A stretch of DNA of 8,980 bases, from positions 1 to 8,980 of the forward strand of contig CAJCBY010000312.1 in the NCBI GenBank assembly GCA_903960725.1. Reading direction: 5' to 3'. The position numbers were made by a program, and so were the translations under genes. This stretch comes from an uncultured Cytophagaceae bacterium. GTDB taxonomy: Bacteria; Bacteroidota; Bacteroidia; Cytophagales; Spirosomataceae. Shown one piece after another: positions 1 through 7,130 of the stretch (positions within the stretch are counted from its first letter, which is position 1; every line of letters starts with the position of its first letter). The notes below the pieces were generated by a model. The model had not been told where the DNA came from, made no database searches, and worked only from the letters and a program-made list of their open reading frames with translations.

Positions 1-712
1 AATCACATTAACTGAGACCGATGCTTTATTTCATTTCTCAGGCGGAGATGGTCGCAAGCTTTTAAATCTATTCGAATTATTGATTACGACCGAAGGTGGA
101 AACGAGCTCGAGGTGACAAATGCCTTAGTTACCGAACGGTTACAAAAGAATCTAGCTCAATACGATAAGGACGGAGAACAACATTACGATATCATATCTG
201 CCTTCATCAAATCAATTCGCGGTTCAGATCCAGATGCGGCGGTATATTGGTTAGCTCGGATGTTAGTGGGTGGAGAATCTTTGGAATTTATTGGAAGACG
301 TTTGTTAATCTTAGCCTCTGAGGATATCGGTTTAGCTAATCCAAATGCCTTGTTATTAGCGCAATCTTGTTTTGATTCCATTCGGGTGATTGGAAATCCC
401 GAGTCGAGAATCATTTTATCGCAGACGGTAATTTATTTAGCCACTTCTCCCAAGAGTAATTCTGCCTACAACGCCATCAACAAAGCCATGGCCTATGTGG
501 AACAGACAGGGGATTTGCCGGTACCTTTACATTTACGCAATGCGCCTACACGTATGATGAAGGATTTAAATTACGGAGCGGATTATAAATATCCGCATGA
601 TTTTCCAGGAAATTGGGTGGAGCAGAATTACTTCCCAGAAGTTCCTTCGAGACCGGTCTTTTACAAACCATCCGATCAGGACAAAATTAATCGTGGCACT
701 CCATCAAAATAA
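1..712 (+). CDS. rarA: Replication-associated recombination protein A (RarA/MgsA), 3' part only
   Basis: RarA is a cytoplasmic AAA+ ATPase of the clamp-loader type that acts at stalled replication forks. The frame is open from base 2, so the gene is cut by the window edge; about 236 C-terminal codons are visible against a usual length near 430. The Walker A and B motifs would lie outside the window. The fragment begins in the AAA+ lid, where SGGDGRKLLNL (fragment residues 13-23) carries the sensor-2 type arginine. A helical stretch with HYDIISAFIKSIRGSDPDAA (about 61-80) and the family signature SEDIGLANP (about 106-114) follow, then the C-terminal tetramerisation domain with APTRMMKDLNYG and a YKYPHDF motif near the end. 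These strings are characteristic of RarA, so identity is secure. The last 26 bases overlap the end of the convergent thiamine diphosphokinase gene. An in-frame TTG at base 80 is an internal codon, not the start. Confidence 0.95.
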   Translation, partial: ITLTETDALFHFSGGDGRKLLNLFELLITTEGGNELEVTNALVTERLQKNLAQYDKDGEQHYDIISAFIKSIRGSDPDAAVYWLARMLVGGESLEFIGRRLLILASEDIGLANPNALLLAQSCFDSIRVIGNPESRIILSQTVIYLATSPKSNSAYNAINKAMAYVEQTGDLPVPLHLRNAPTRMMKDLNYGADYKYPHDFPGNWVEQNYFPEVPSRPVFYKPSDQDKINRGTPSK

Positions 713-1340
713 GCGACCCGCTTTCGTACGAAATTTTCACAATTCCATCTTCACGCGCTTCATTGCTCGAACTTGTCTGAGTTCCTAGACTTAAAACAGG
801 ATGATTCAAGTCGTAGACTAAACCAGCCGATTTTACTTGAAAGGCTTCGCCATAAGGAAGTAAAGAAATGGGGGTACCAGCTGGATACCATTTCTCGTAA
901 AGATATGGAAGAAGATAAGAGGTCGAATAATCGTCAAAGAAGACAATCTTCAATTTACGACCATAGGCCACCAAGGAATGAAAATTATTCAGCGTATGGT
1001 CCATTCGCTTTCCTGAGGCCCAAACAACATTGACTGCTGGATAACCTTCCTCTAGCAAATATTCGAATGCTTTTTCCAAATCGGTTAAATTCTGATCAGG
1101 CGTGTGCACTTTTTTCAATGGATAATCACTGTAATCTGCTGAATGCACATGATCGAAGTCGCCTAACCAGACATCCACTTTGATACCTAACGAAACTACG
1201 CGCTCAATGGCTCCATCCAACACTATAACCGTGGGCGACCACTCTAATAATTGCTCCACTAAATCTAACGAACAAGCCTCCCCATTCGCGATAATCAGCG
1301 CGGGCTCTTGTTTGTCTCGAATGATGTGGTGGGAGGACAT
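687..1340 (-). CDS. Thiamine diphosphokinase (thiamine pyrophosphokinase)
   Basis: Transfers pyrophosphate from ATP to thiamine, giving the cofactor thiamine diphosphate in the cytoplasm. The 217 residues match the usual family length. The N-terminal catalytic domain shows LDGA (41-44), GDFD (60-63, the metal- and nucleotide-binding loop), DQNLTDLEKA (82-91) and GKRMDH (110-115). The C-terminal thiamine-binding domain (about 150-217) shows GLVYDLNHPVLSLG (173-186) followed by SSSNEA (190-195), where the family has an SN motif. One oddity is GDFDH at 60-64, where the family normally has GDFDS. The ATG lies one base after the moaC stop, so the two genes are almost certainly co-transcribed and probably translationally coupled. 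The 3' end overlaps rarA by 26 bases. The equivalent Bacillus gene is called thiN. I infer that the cell uses it to salvage thiamine; no thiamine riboswitch is visible upstream. Confidence 0.9.
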   Translation of the reverse strand: MSSHHIIRDKQEPALIIANGEACSLDLVEQLLEWSPTVIVLDGAIERVVSLGIKVDVWLGDFDHVHSADYSDYPLKKVHTPDQNLTDLEKAFEYLLEEGYPAVNVVWASGKRMDHTLNNFHSLVAYGRKLKIVFFDDYSTSYLLPYLYEKWYPAGTPISLLPYGEAFQVKSAGLVYDLNHPVLSLGTQTSSSNEAREDGIVKISYESGSLILMECHD

Positions 1341-1341
1341 A

Positions 1342-1815
1342 TTAGGCTTTAAAATCGGACTTTCCGCCGGATTTAGAGATTAACTTAGTTTCCTTGATGA
1401 CGATGCCTTTGGAAACTGATTTACACATATCGTAAACGGTTAAAGCAGCTACGGAAGCACCGACGAGGGCTTCCATTTCAACCCCTGTTTTGGCCTCTAA
1501 ACGACAAATACAGGTGATGATAATTTGATCTGCTAAAATTTCTGTTTCAAACTTACAGGAATCTAAACCCAAGGGATGGCACAATGGGATCAAATCTGCT
1601 GTTTTCTTAGCCGCCATCGTACCCGCAATAACCGCCGTTTGCAGTATACTACCCTTTTTGTTTTGCCAGCCAGCTGCCTCGAAATGTTGGACAATTTCAG
1701 CTCCTAAATAAACAATGGATTGAGCCTTCGCTTCGCGAACCGTTTCATTTTTCGAACTCACATCCACCATTCCTGGGGTGCCATCCGATTGCAGGTGAGA
1801 AAAGTCTACTGACAT
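1342..1815 (-). CDS. moaC: Cyclic pyranopterin monophosphate synthase MoaC
   Basis: MoaC catalyses the second half of the first step of molybdenum-cofactor synthesis, turning the MoaA product 3',8-cyclo-dihydro-GTP into cyclic pyranopterin monophosphate. It is a small cytosolic hexameric enzyme, and 157 residues is close to the roughly 160 of E. coli MoaC. Conserved elements are all present: GMVDVSSK (15-22), AGTMAAKKTADLIPLCHPL (64-82) with the active-site histidine, KTGVEMEAL (109-117), TVYDMCKSV (126-134) with the conserved Asp129 and Lys132, and the C-terminal KSGGKS (148-153). The start is the ATG at 1813-1815, preceded by a candidate promoter 22 bases upstream. moeA, another gene of the same pathway, starts divergently 83 bases away, while moaA and the molybdopterin synthase genes are not in the window. 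The next gene on this strand, for thiamine diphosphokinase, begins one base after its stop. Confidence 0.97.
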   Translation of the reverse strand: MSVDFSHLQSDGTPGMVDVSSKNETVREAKAQSIVYLGAEIVQHFEAAGWQNKKGSILQTAVIAGTMAAKKTADLIPLCHPLGLDSCKFETEILADQIIITCICRLEAKTGVEMEALVGASVAALTVYDMCKSVSKGIVIKETKLISKSGGKSDFKA

Positions 1816-1837
1816 AGCTTATTTGAAATTTAGAACA

Positions 1838-1845
1838 CAAAAATA
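1838..1845 (-). promoter_or_regulatory. Candidate -7 promoter element for moaC
   Basis: On the reverse strand this reads TATTTTTG, an exact match to the Bacteroidota -7 consensus TAnnTTTG, ending 22 bases before the moaC ATG. That would give a leader of about 15-20 bases. No TTG lies at the expected 17-20 base distance upstream; the nearest is only 12 bases away, so the -33 element is absent or weak. No comparable element was found on the forward strand for moeA in the 1816-1898 gap. Confidence 0.45.
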
Positions 1846-1898
1846 CGGGAGAATTAGCAAAAAATAGCGAAATTTAACAATTACGTAAAACAACAAAC

Positions 1899-3035
1899 AT
1901 GATCAGCCCGTTAGAAGCAATTGAACTCCTTAAAAACATTACCATCCCCTTTCGTACCGAGAAGTTACCTTTAGCGAAGACCTTAGGGATGAATATTGCC
2001 GAAAAAATTGTGGCAGATCGTGACTTCCCTCCTTTTGACCGGGTGATGATGGACGGAATTGCAGTGAAAGACATTTCAGCCCCTACCTGGAAGATTGAAG
2101 GTATTTTATTCGCTGGGGAACCTGTGAAAGCCATCAAAAAAATCGATGGAGCTTTAGAGATTATGACCGGTGCCACTGCCCCACGAGGTACGGAGGCAAT
2201 TATCAAAATCGAAGACTTGAGTATCGAGAAGAAGATCGCTACATACACCGGTAAAGCACCGTTAGAAAAAGGCCAATTTATTCATTTGCAAGGAGCTGAT
2301 GCACCAGCAGGCTCGGTGTTAGTAAAGAAAAGAACGAAAATAGGACCAGTAGAAATTGCGATTGCAGCGACCGTGGGTAAAGCACATATCGAGGTGGAAT
2401 CGAAGCCTCATGTACATATTTTCTCTACAGGAGATGAGATCGTAGGCTTACACGAGACACCGAAAGACCACCAAATTCGTAGTTCGAATGTGATGATGCT
2501 GAAGTCGGTTTTATTGTCCAAAGGATTCAAAGCAAACTCGAGCCACCTACCTGATTCGGCAGAAAAAATCAAAGCAAGTATTGATAAGGTATTGGAGTCG
2601 AATGATATCATTCTACTTTCAGGCGGAGTTTCTGCTGGTAAAAAAGATTTAATTCCGGGCGTTTTAGCAGAAGCTGGATTCGAAACCGTATTTCATAAAA
2701 TTAGCCAAAAACCGGGCAAGCCGATGCTTGTGGCTACTCGTCCTGACGGAAAAGTCGTTTTTGCTTTCCCTGGAAACCCCATTTCGACGTTAACTTGTTT
2801 CTGGGTTTATTTCCTTCCTTGGGTATCTGGCGAATGGGCTGAGTACAACGTAAAAGAAATCAAATTCTTACCTAAACCATCCGCAGAATTAGACCAATGG
2901 ATTCCGGTGGAGAATGGAGAAGTTTTAGCTCACAATGGATCTGGGGACTTGATTAGCTGGTCACGTGCGGATGGATTGGTTTGGCAAAAAGCGGGGGATA
3001 AATCGAAGAAATTACCCTATATTCCACTCAAATAA
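1899..3035 (+). CDS. moeA: Molybdopterin molybdenumtransferase MoeA
   Basis: MoeA inserts molybdate into adenylylated molybdopterin, the last general step of molybdenum-cofactor synthesis, in the cytoplasm. At 378 residues it is slightly shorter than E. coli MoeA (about 411). The conserved blocks run in order: DFPPFDRVMMDGIAV (42-56; family pattern with the MDG aspartate), MTGATAPRGTEAII (89-102), the MoCF-like domain with FSTGDEIV (175-182), QIRSSN (192-197), SGGVSAGKKD (241-250), KPGKPM (271-276) and GNPIS (292-296). The C-terminal domain IV ends with GSGDLISWSRADGLV (347-361). In place of the E. coli-type FDNSAMDGYAV it has FDRVMMDGIAV, a divergence in the N-terminal loop but with the aspartate kept. 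It is divergent from moaC and is followed after 6 bases by the dipeptide epimerase gene. The start is an ATG preceded by an A-rich stretch, as usual in Bacteroidota. Confidence 0.96.
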   Translation: MISPLEAIELLKNITIPFRTEKLPLAKTLGMNIAEKIVADRDFPPFDRVMMDGIAVKDISAPTWKIEGILFAGEPVKAIKKIDGALEIMTGATAPRGTEAIIKIEDLSIEKKIATYTGKAPLEKGQFIHLQGADAPAGSVLVKKRTKIGPVEIAIAATVGKAHIEVESKPHVHIFSTGDEIVGLHETPKDHQIRSSNVMMLKSVLLSKGFKANSSHLPDSAEKIKASIDKVLESNDIILLSGGVSAGKKDLIPGVLAEAGFETVFHKISQKPGKPMLVATRPDGKVVFAFPGNPISTLTCFWVYFLPWVSGEWAEYNVKEIKFLPKPSAELDQWIPVENGEVLAHNGSGDLISWSRADGLVWQKAGDKSKKLPYIPLK

Positions 3036-3041
3036 GCCCGT

Positions 3042-4055
3042 ATGGAACTGAAACTACATACTTTCGACCTGCCGTTGAAGCACACGTTCAAGATTACACA
3101 TGAATCGCGTGATGTGCAACCTACTTTAATCGTGGAGTTGATTTGGCATGGGAAGAGTGGTTTTGGGGAGGCGACGGAGACACCCTATTATGGTGTGACT
3201 ATGGCGAAAATGAAGGCGCAGATTGAGTCCATTTTTGATTTGTTGCCACACGATATTTTGCCGCATCCGAGTGATTTCTGGGCGATGATGTCTAAAACCT
3301 TACTCGATGACCACCCTTTCGCTCTTTGTGCGCTGGATGTAGCCTATTGGGACCTTTGGGGAAAGACACACAATAAACCGCTGTACGAGATTTGGGATTT
3401 AGATATCTCTAATAATCCGATCACGGATTATACCATCGGTATTGATTCTATAGAGAAGATGATTGCCAAAATGCGAGAGACCCCTTTCCCGCTCTATAAA
3501 ATCAAACTAGGTACAGACGACGATTTAGAAATCGTAGAAGCCTTGCGCAAAGAAACGAACGCCATATTCAGAGTGGACTCGAACACTGCTTGGACACCCG
3601 AGCAAACCATTTATTTCGCCCCTGAATTAGAAAAATTAGGCGTAGAATTTATCGAACAACCGTTGAAAGCAGATAATTGGGAGGGAATGAAACGCGTATT
3701 CTCAGCCTCTACTTTACCTATCATCGCAGACGAAAGTTGTATTCTAGAGTCTGACGTGGAAAAATGCGCCGGCTATTTTCATGGAATCAACATCAAATTG
3801 ATGAAATGCGGCGGACTAACTCCGGCCTTACGCATGATCAAAAAAGCCAGAAAACTTGGCTTGAAAGTAATGGTCGGATGTATGACGGAATCGACCATCG
3901 GTTGCTCCGCCATCGCCCAACTTCTTCCCTTACTCGACTACGTGGATATGGATGGCTGCTTATTAGTAGATGATCAAATTTCAAAAGGAATCACGATTGA
4001 TTTTGGAGTTGTTTCTTATTCCCATTTACCCGGAACTGGCGCCACTTTACTATGA
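3042..4055 (+). CDS. Dipeptide epimerase (L-Ala-D/L-Glu epimerase type, enolase superfamily)
   Basis: Members of this group of the mandelate racemase/muconate-lactonizing branch interconvert the stereochemistry of dipeptides, classically L-Ala-D-Glu from murein turnover to L-Ala-L-Glu. The 337 residues match the family length. An N-terminal capping domain (about 1-115) precedes the barrel. Catalytic elements visible in order are KIKLG (153-157, the KxK base), RVDSN (177-181), EQP (205-207) and ADES (229-232) as the three metal-ligand regions, the KLMKCGG segment (252-258) with the second catalytic lysine, and the GCMTES strand (279-284). DMD at 302-304 corresponds to the DxD motif that binds the dipeptide amino group in characterised dipeptide epimerases, which supports this assignment over other enolase-superfamily racemases. 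Exact dipeptide specificity cannot be read from the sequence. It starts 6 bases after moeA and its stop overlaps the next start in ATGA. Confidence 0.9.
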   Translation: MELKLHTFDLPLKHTFKITHESRDVQPTLIVELIWHGKSGFGEATETPYYGVTMAKMKAQIESIFDLLPHDILPHPSDFWAMMSKTLLDDHPFALCALDVAYWDLWGKTHNKPLYEIWDLDISNNPITDYTIGIDSIEKMIAKMRETPFPLYKIKLGTDDDLEIVEALRKETNAIFRVDSNTAWTPEQTIYFAPELEKLGVEFIEQPLKADNWEGMKRVFSASTLPIIADESCILESDVEKCAGYFHGINIKLMKCGGLTPALRMIKKARKLGLKVMVGCMTESTIGCSAIAQLLPLLDYVDMDGCLLVDDQISKGITIDFGVVSYSHLPGTGATLL

Positions 4056-5056
4056 GTTATTCGCTACTAGAAAACCACATTCCTGGACGAAAAATCACTT
4101 TTGAAGGGGCTGAGTACCTTTGGCTAGGAGGTACGAATTATTTGGATATTGGTGCGCATCCTACCTTTCAAAATGCTTTAAAGGAAGGTATTGAACAATA
4201 TTCCCAAAACTTCGGCAGCTCCCGTCGCAACAACTTACAATTCTCGATTTGGGAAGATTTTGAACGCGCATTAGCCACCCATTTTCAAGTGGACGCCGCT
4301 GCCCTATGCTCTTCCGGCTTAGCCGCTGCCCAAATAGCGATCCAATTCGCTCAGCAAAAAGGATTAAACCTAAACCTAGCTCCTCAAGCGCATCCAGCTT
4401 TGTGGCGCCACCCGCATAAACCTTTTACCGGAAGCTATTCCGAATGGATCTCTAGCCATCAAAAAGACCAAATTTTAGCTTCAGATGGCATCGGGACTCC
4501 TTGGATTAATACCTTTGATTTCTCGTTTGCAAAAGCGATTGACCCGAGTAATTACCTAATCGTAGACGAATCTCACCGAGTAGGAATTCAAGAAATTAAC
4601 CTTCCGTGTTCTGGTCATTTACTTCAAACTGCTTCGCTTTCTAAAGCCTTCGGATTGCCGGCTGGAGTCATTTTAGGGTCTGAAAAAGATATCGAAGAAA
4701 TTAAGAAAGATTCATTTTGGGTGGGCTCATCGCCCCCTAATCCTGCTTTTTGTCATGCAGGTTTACAATCAATGGAGGTCTACAAGGAGCAAAGCCAACA
4801 AAGTAAGTCCTTAGCGGATCGCTTCGCAGCTAACCTACAGGGTATTGAGGTGCCAGTGACCTATGAAGCGGGTTATCCTGCCTTTTGTTCCAAAGCCCCG
4901 GGCTTATTCGAACATCTAAAAGCAGCTGGGATATTAGTGAATCATTTTGCCTACCCAGACATCAGTGCACCACCCGTTTGCCGGGCTATTTTGCCTACTT
5001 GCTTGTCTTTTGAAGATATTGACACCATCACCGATGCCATTAAAAGCTATGTCTAA
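4052..5056 (+). CDS. PLP-dependent aminotransferase class I/II-fold enzyme, alpha-oxoamine-synthase-like
   Basis: This is a fold-type I pyridoxal-phosphate enzyme resembling the 8-amino-7-oxononanoate synthase / serine palmitoyltransferase / 2-amino-3-ketobutyrate CoA ligase group, which condense an amino acid with an acyl-CoA. Visible features are the loop NFGSSRRNN (53-61), aligning with GSGGSR of that family; VDESHRVG (171-178), with Asp172 for the pyridine nitrogen and His175; TASLSKAFG (193-201), with the Schiff-base Lys198; and a C-terminal arginine (Arg311) where the family binds the substrate carboxylate. At 334 residues it is about 50 shorter than typical members, lacking the N-terminal helix region, and the usual His-Thr after the arginine is replaced. 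Whether it still uses acyl-CoA is therefore uncertain. It overlaps the epimerase by 4 bases (ATGA) and the serine hydrolase by 8, which implies translational coupling. Family confidence is good; substrate is unknown. Confidence 0.85.
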   Translation: MSYSLLENHIPGRKITFEGAEYLWLGGTNYLDIGAHPTFQNALKEGIEQYSQNFGSSRRNNLQFSIWEDFERALATHFQVDAAALCSSGLAAAQIAIQFAQQKGLNLNLAPQAHPALWRHPHKPFTGSYSEWISSHQKDQILASDGIGTPWINTFDFSFAKAIDPSNYLIVDESHRVGIQEINLPCSGHLLQTASLSKAFGLPAGVILGSEKDIEEIKKDSFWVGSSPPNPAFCHAGLQSMEVYKEQSQQSKSLADRFAANLQGIEVPVTYEAGYPAFCSKAPGLFEHLKAAGILVNHFAYPDISAPPVCRAILPTCLSFEDIDTITDAIKSYV

Positions 5057-6275
5057 ACTTCTATTTTTCCTATTCATCAGCCTGAGTGCATTCGCTCAAA
5101 AGTCCTCGAATATCCTAGAGCAATTATTGCTTTCCCATCCGGATAAGTTTAAGAAACTAACGGATAATCCAGCAAAATACCGCCTCCAAATACTCTATAC
5201 ACAAATTGATCGCGATGCCAAGAACAAACCCACGCTGACCACCTATTCCTATCGATCAGATTCAAATGAATATTTTTATCCAGCGAGTACGGTAAAATTG
5301 GCAGCCAGTGTTTTGGCCTTAGAGAAGTTGAATTCTTTAAAAATAGCTAAATCATCCACTTTTCATACGTTAAAAAACCGACCATCACAGCTCGAGATAA
5401 AGACCGATTTATCCGCTAAATCAGGTTTACCCAGCGTGGAGCACTATATCAAAAAGATCTTATTGGTCTCTGATAATGAGGCTTACAATCGTCTATATGA
5501 ATTTTTAGGCCAAAGACCATTCAACGAAACAATGTTATCTAAGGGATTCAACGGAGTAAGACTGACCCACCGTTTACAAACACCCCTTCCTCGACTTGAG
5601 AATCAATACACGAACCCCATACAACTAGTGGACGCATCTGGAAAAGTGGCATATGATCAGCCAGAGGACTTTAATAACAAGCCCTATAGTGCTTCAACTC
5701 CCATCTTGATCGGAAAAGGTAACATGAATGACGCGGGTAAAGTGGAAGATAAACCGTTAGACTTCAGTCTAAAAAATGCCTATCCCTTAGAGGCTCAGCA
5801 TGAATTTCTGAAACGATTAATGTTTCCGGAGGCATTTCTGGCGAAAGATCGATTTCAATTATCCAAAGATGATTATGCGTTCCTCTACCGCTACATGTCC
5901 ATGTATCCATCAGAATCAAAAGATCCAGTCTACACTGATGAGTACGCCACTTACTGCAAATTTTTGTATTATGGTTCAGAGAAAAATGCCCCTTTAAATC
6001 CAAAAATACGCATTTTCAATAAGGTAGGGGACGCGTATGGATTCTTGTTAGACAATGCCTACGTGGTAGATTTTGATAAGAAAATTGAATTCATTGTGAC
6101 TGCCGTATTGCTTTGCAACGAAGACGAAATCTTTAATGATGAGAAATACGACTATGATTCGATTGGATTCCCTTTCTACAAAAACCTTGGTCAGGTAATT
6201 TATGATTACGAGGTAAACCGTCCAAAAAAACACCTGCCTAACCTAGAGCGCCTAAAATTCGATTACACGAATTAA
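5049..6275 (+). CDS. Exported class A beta-lactamase-fold serine hydrolase
   Basis: A 408-residue protein with an N-terminal signal peptide (about 1-16, hydrophobic core FFLFISLSAFA, likely cut before Gln17), so probably periplasmic. The fold's active-site motifs are present: STVK (80-83) with the nucleophilic serine and lysine, SDN (141-143), and KVG (325-327) where beta-lactamases have KTG. The spacing from STVK to SDN (61 residues) equals that of class A beta-lactamases, but SDN to KVG is 184 residues, about 80 more than usual, so there is a large insertion. I cannot identify the deacylating glutamate with confidence. An in-frame ATG at 4947 lies deep in the previous gene and gives no signal peptide; the ATG at 5049, overlapping the preceding stop in ATGTCTAA, is the better start. 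Its role could be peptide or ester hydrolysis linked to the cell wall. A true beta-lactamase is possible but not shown. Its stop interlocks with that of lgt. Confidence 0.85.
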   Translation: MSKLLFFLFISLSAFAQKSSNILEQLLLSHPDKFKKLTDNPAKYRLQILYTQIDRDAKNKPTLTTYSYRSDSNEYFYPASTVKLAASVLALEKLNSLKIAKSSTFHTLKNRPSQLEIKTDLSAKSGLPSVEHYIKKILLVSDNEAYNRLYEFLGQRPFNETMLSKGFNGVRLTHRLQTPLPRLENQYTNPIQLVDASGKVAYDQPEDFNNKPYSASTPILIGKGNMNDAGKVEDKPLDFSLKNAYPLEAQHEFLKRLMFPEAFLAKDRFQLSKDDYAFLYRYMSMYPSESKDPVYTDEYATYCKFLYYGSEKNAPLNPKIRIFNKVGDAYGFLLDNAYVVDFDKKIEFIVTAVLLCNEDEIFNDEKYDYDSIGFPFYKNLGQVIYDYEVNRPKKHLPNLERLKFDYTN

Positions 6276-7099
6276 GATTTTCGTCTCGCATACAATAGAA
6301 CGCCGACACCAAATAGGACGGCTGGGATGGAAAGAATTTGGCCCATATTCAAGGTCAAACCATTTTCAAATGAACTCTGATTTTCCTTCAGAAACTCGTA
6401 GAAAAAGCGAAGCGTAAATAGAATGATCATAAACATTCCCGTCAAAATTCCATGTTGTGTATGCTGCTTTTGACGGTTCCAAAACCACAGCAAAAAGGCA
6501 AAAATCACTAAACAAGAAAGCGCCTCATACAATTGAGAGGGATGACGTGGAACTACAAAAGATGCTAATCCACTCGGATTAAACTCGTAATCGCGCATAA
6601 ATTTAAATCCCCAAGGCAGGTCAGTAGGCTTCCCAATAATTTCCGAATTCATCAAATTCCCAAAACGAATAAAGAATCCCGCTAGTGCCGTCGCAATAAC
6701 GATCCGATCGGTCACATATAAATACGATTGATCTTTGTTCTTTTTTGTGTAGAGATAATAAGCCGTAAATAAGCCAATAGCAGCTCCGTGAGAGGCTAAT
6801 CCAGAAAAGGGAGGCGTGATCATTTGGATAAAAAACCGAATAGGATCTGCTAAAAGTAAGGGGAATTCATAGAAAAAATAATGCCCCATTCGAGCTCCTG
6901 CCACTGTTCCCACCATGGTGTACAACAATAACTGATCCGCTTGCTCTACAGGTCTGCCCTCTTTTTTGAACATATAACTAACCACCTGAAAACCGGCTAA
7001 AAAAGCAAAGGCAAAACACAGGCCATACCAACGAATAGGAAAACCTAATAAGGTTATGATGGTAGGATCAGCATTCCATTCAATAAATAATAAACTCAT
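6272..7099 (-). CDS. lgt: Phosphatidylglycerol--prolipoprotein diacylglyceryl transferase Lgt
   Basis: Lgt is the inner-membrane enzyme that transfers diacylglycerol from phosphatidylglycerol to the lipobox cysteine of prolipoproteins, the first step of lipoprotein maturation. The 275 residues are typical. About seven hydrophobic membrane segments are visible, including ones near 23-43, 56-78, 105-117, 132-145, 195-207, 220-233 and 255-270. Diagnostic motifs are IRWYGL (22-27), GARMGHYFFYE (68-78), GLASHGAAIG (100-109) with the conserved SHG, the Lgt signature RFGNLMNSE (145-153) followed by PWGF (162-165), HPSQLYEA (186-193) and RFFYEFLKE (231-239). The stop codon overlaps that of the convergent serine hydrolase gene by 3 bases. 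It lies 31 bases downstream of the small basic peptide gene and may share its promoter, with a possible extra -7 element in that gap. Confidence 0.97.
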   Translation of the reverse strand: MSLLFIEWNADPTIITLLGFPIRWYGLCFAFAFLAGFQVVSYMFKKEGRPVEQADQLLLYTMVGTVAGARMGHYFFYEFPLLLADPIRFFIQMITPPFSGLASHGAAIGLFTAYYLYTKKNKDQSYLYVTDRIVIATALAGFFIRFGNLMNSEIIGKPTDLPWGFKFMRDYEFNPSGLASFVVPRHPSQLYEALSCLVIFAFLLWFWNRQKQHTQHGILTGMFMIILFTLRFFYEFLKENQSSFENGLTLNMGQILSIPAVLFGVGVLLYARRKS

Positions 7100-7118
7100 A
7101 GTATTTTAGTCTTTCGAC

Positions 7119-7126
7119 CAAAATTA
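7119..7126 (-). promoter_or_regulatory. Possible internal -7 promoter element for lgt
   Basis: The reverse strand reads TAATTTTG, which fits TAnnTTTG, ending 19 bases before the lgt start and lying between the small-peptide stop and lgt. The nearest upstream TTTG is 24 bases away, longer than the usual spacing. AT-rich sequence makes chance matches likely, so this is a weak call. Confidence 0.3.
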
Positions 7127-7130
7127 AACA

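Noticed and set aside
773..1033. 86-codon forward open frame inside the thiamine diphosphokinase gene
   Set aside because: Antisense to a protein with all family motifs; no signal of its own.
1816..1898. Riboswitch (Moco or TPP type) in the moaC/moeA intergenic region
   Set aside because: Only 83 AT-rich bases with no stable stem-loops and no conserved thi-box-like sequence were seen.
1874..2248. 124-codon open frame on the reverse strand inside moeA
   Set aside because: It lies wholly antisense to a well-supported moeA; its composition follows from moeA codons and it shows no recognisable family.
3042..3320. Apparent shift in codon choice between the first and later parts of the dipeptide epimerase gene
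   Set aside because: The impression (more GCG/TTG/GTG early, more C-ending codons later) was judged by eye; the protein is intact and family-typical throughout, so there is no case for a mosaic.
4947..5048. Upstream in-frame ATG that would extend the serine hydrolase by 34 residues
   Set aside because: It sits deep inside the PLP enzyme gene and buries the signal peptide; the ATG at 5049 gives a proper exported N-terminus and a typical short overlap.
5764..6233. Two short reverse-strand open frames inside the serine hydrolase gene
   Set aside because: Antisense shadows without recognisable motifs or promoters.
5049..6275. Calling the serine hydrolase an antibiotic-resistance beta-lactamase
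   Set aside because: KVG replaces KTG, a large insertion is present and no deacylating glutamate can be placed, so only fold-level assignment is justified.
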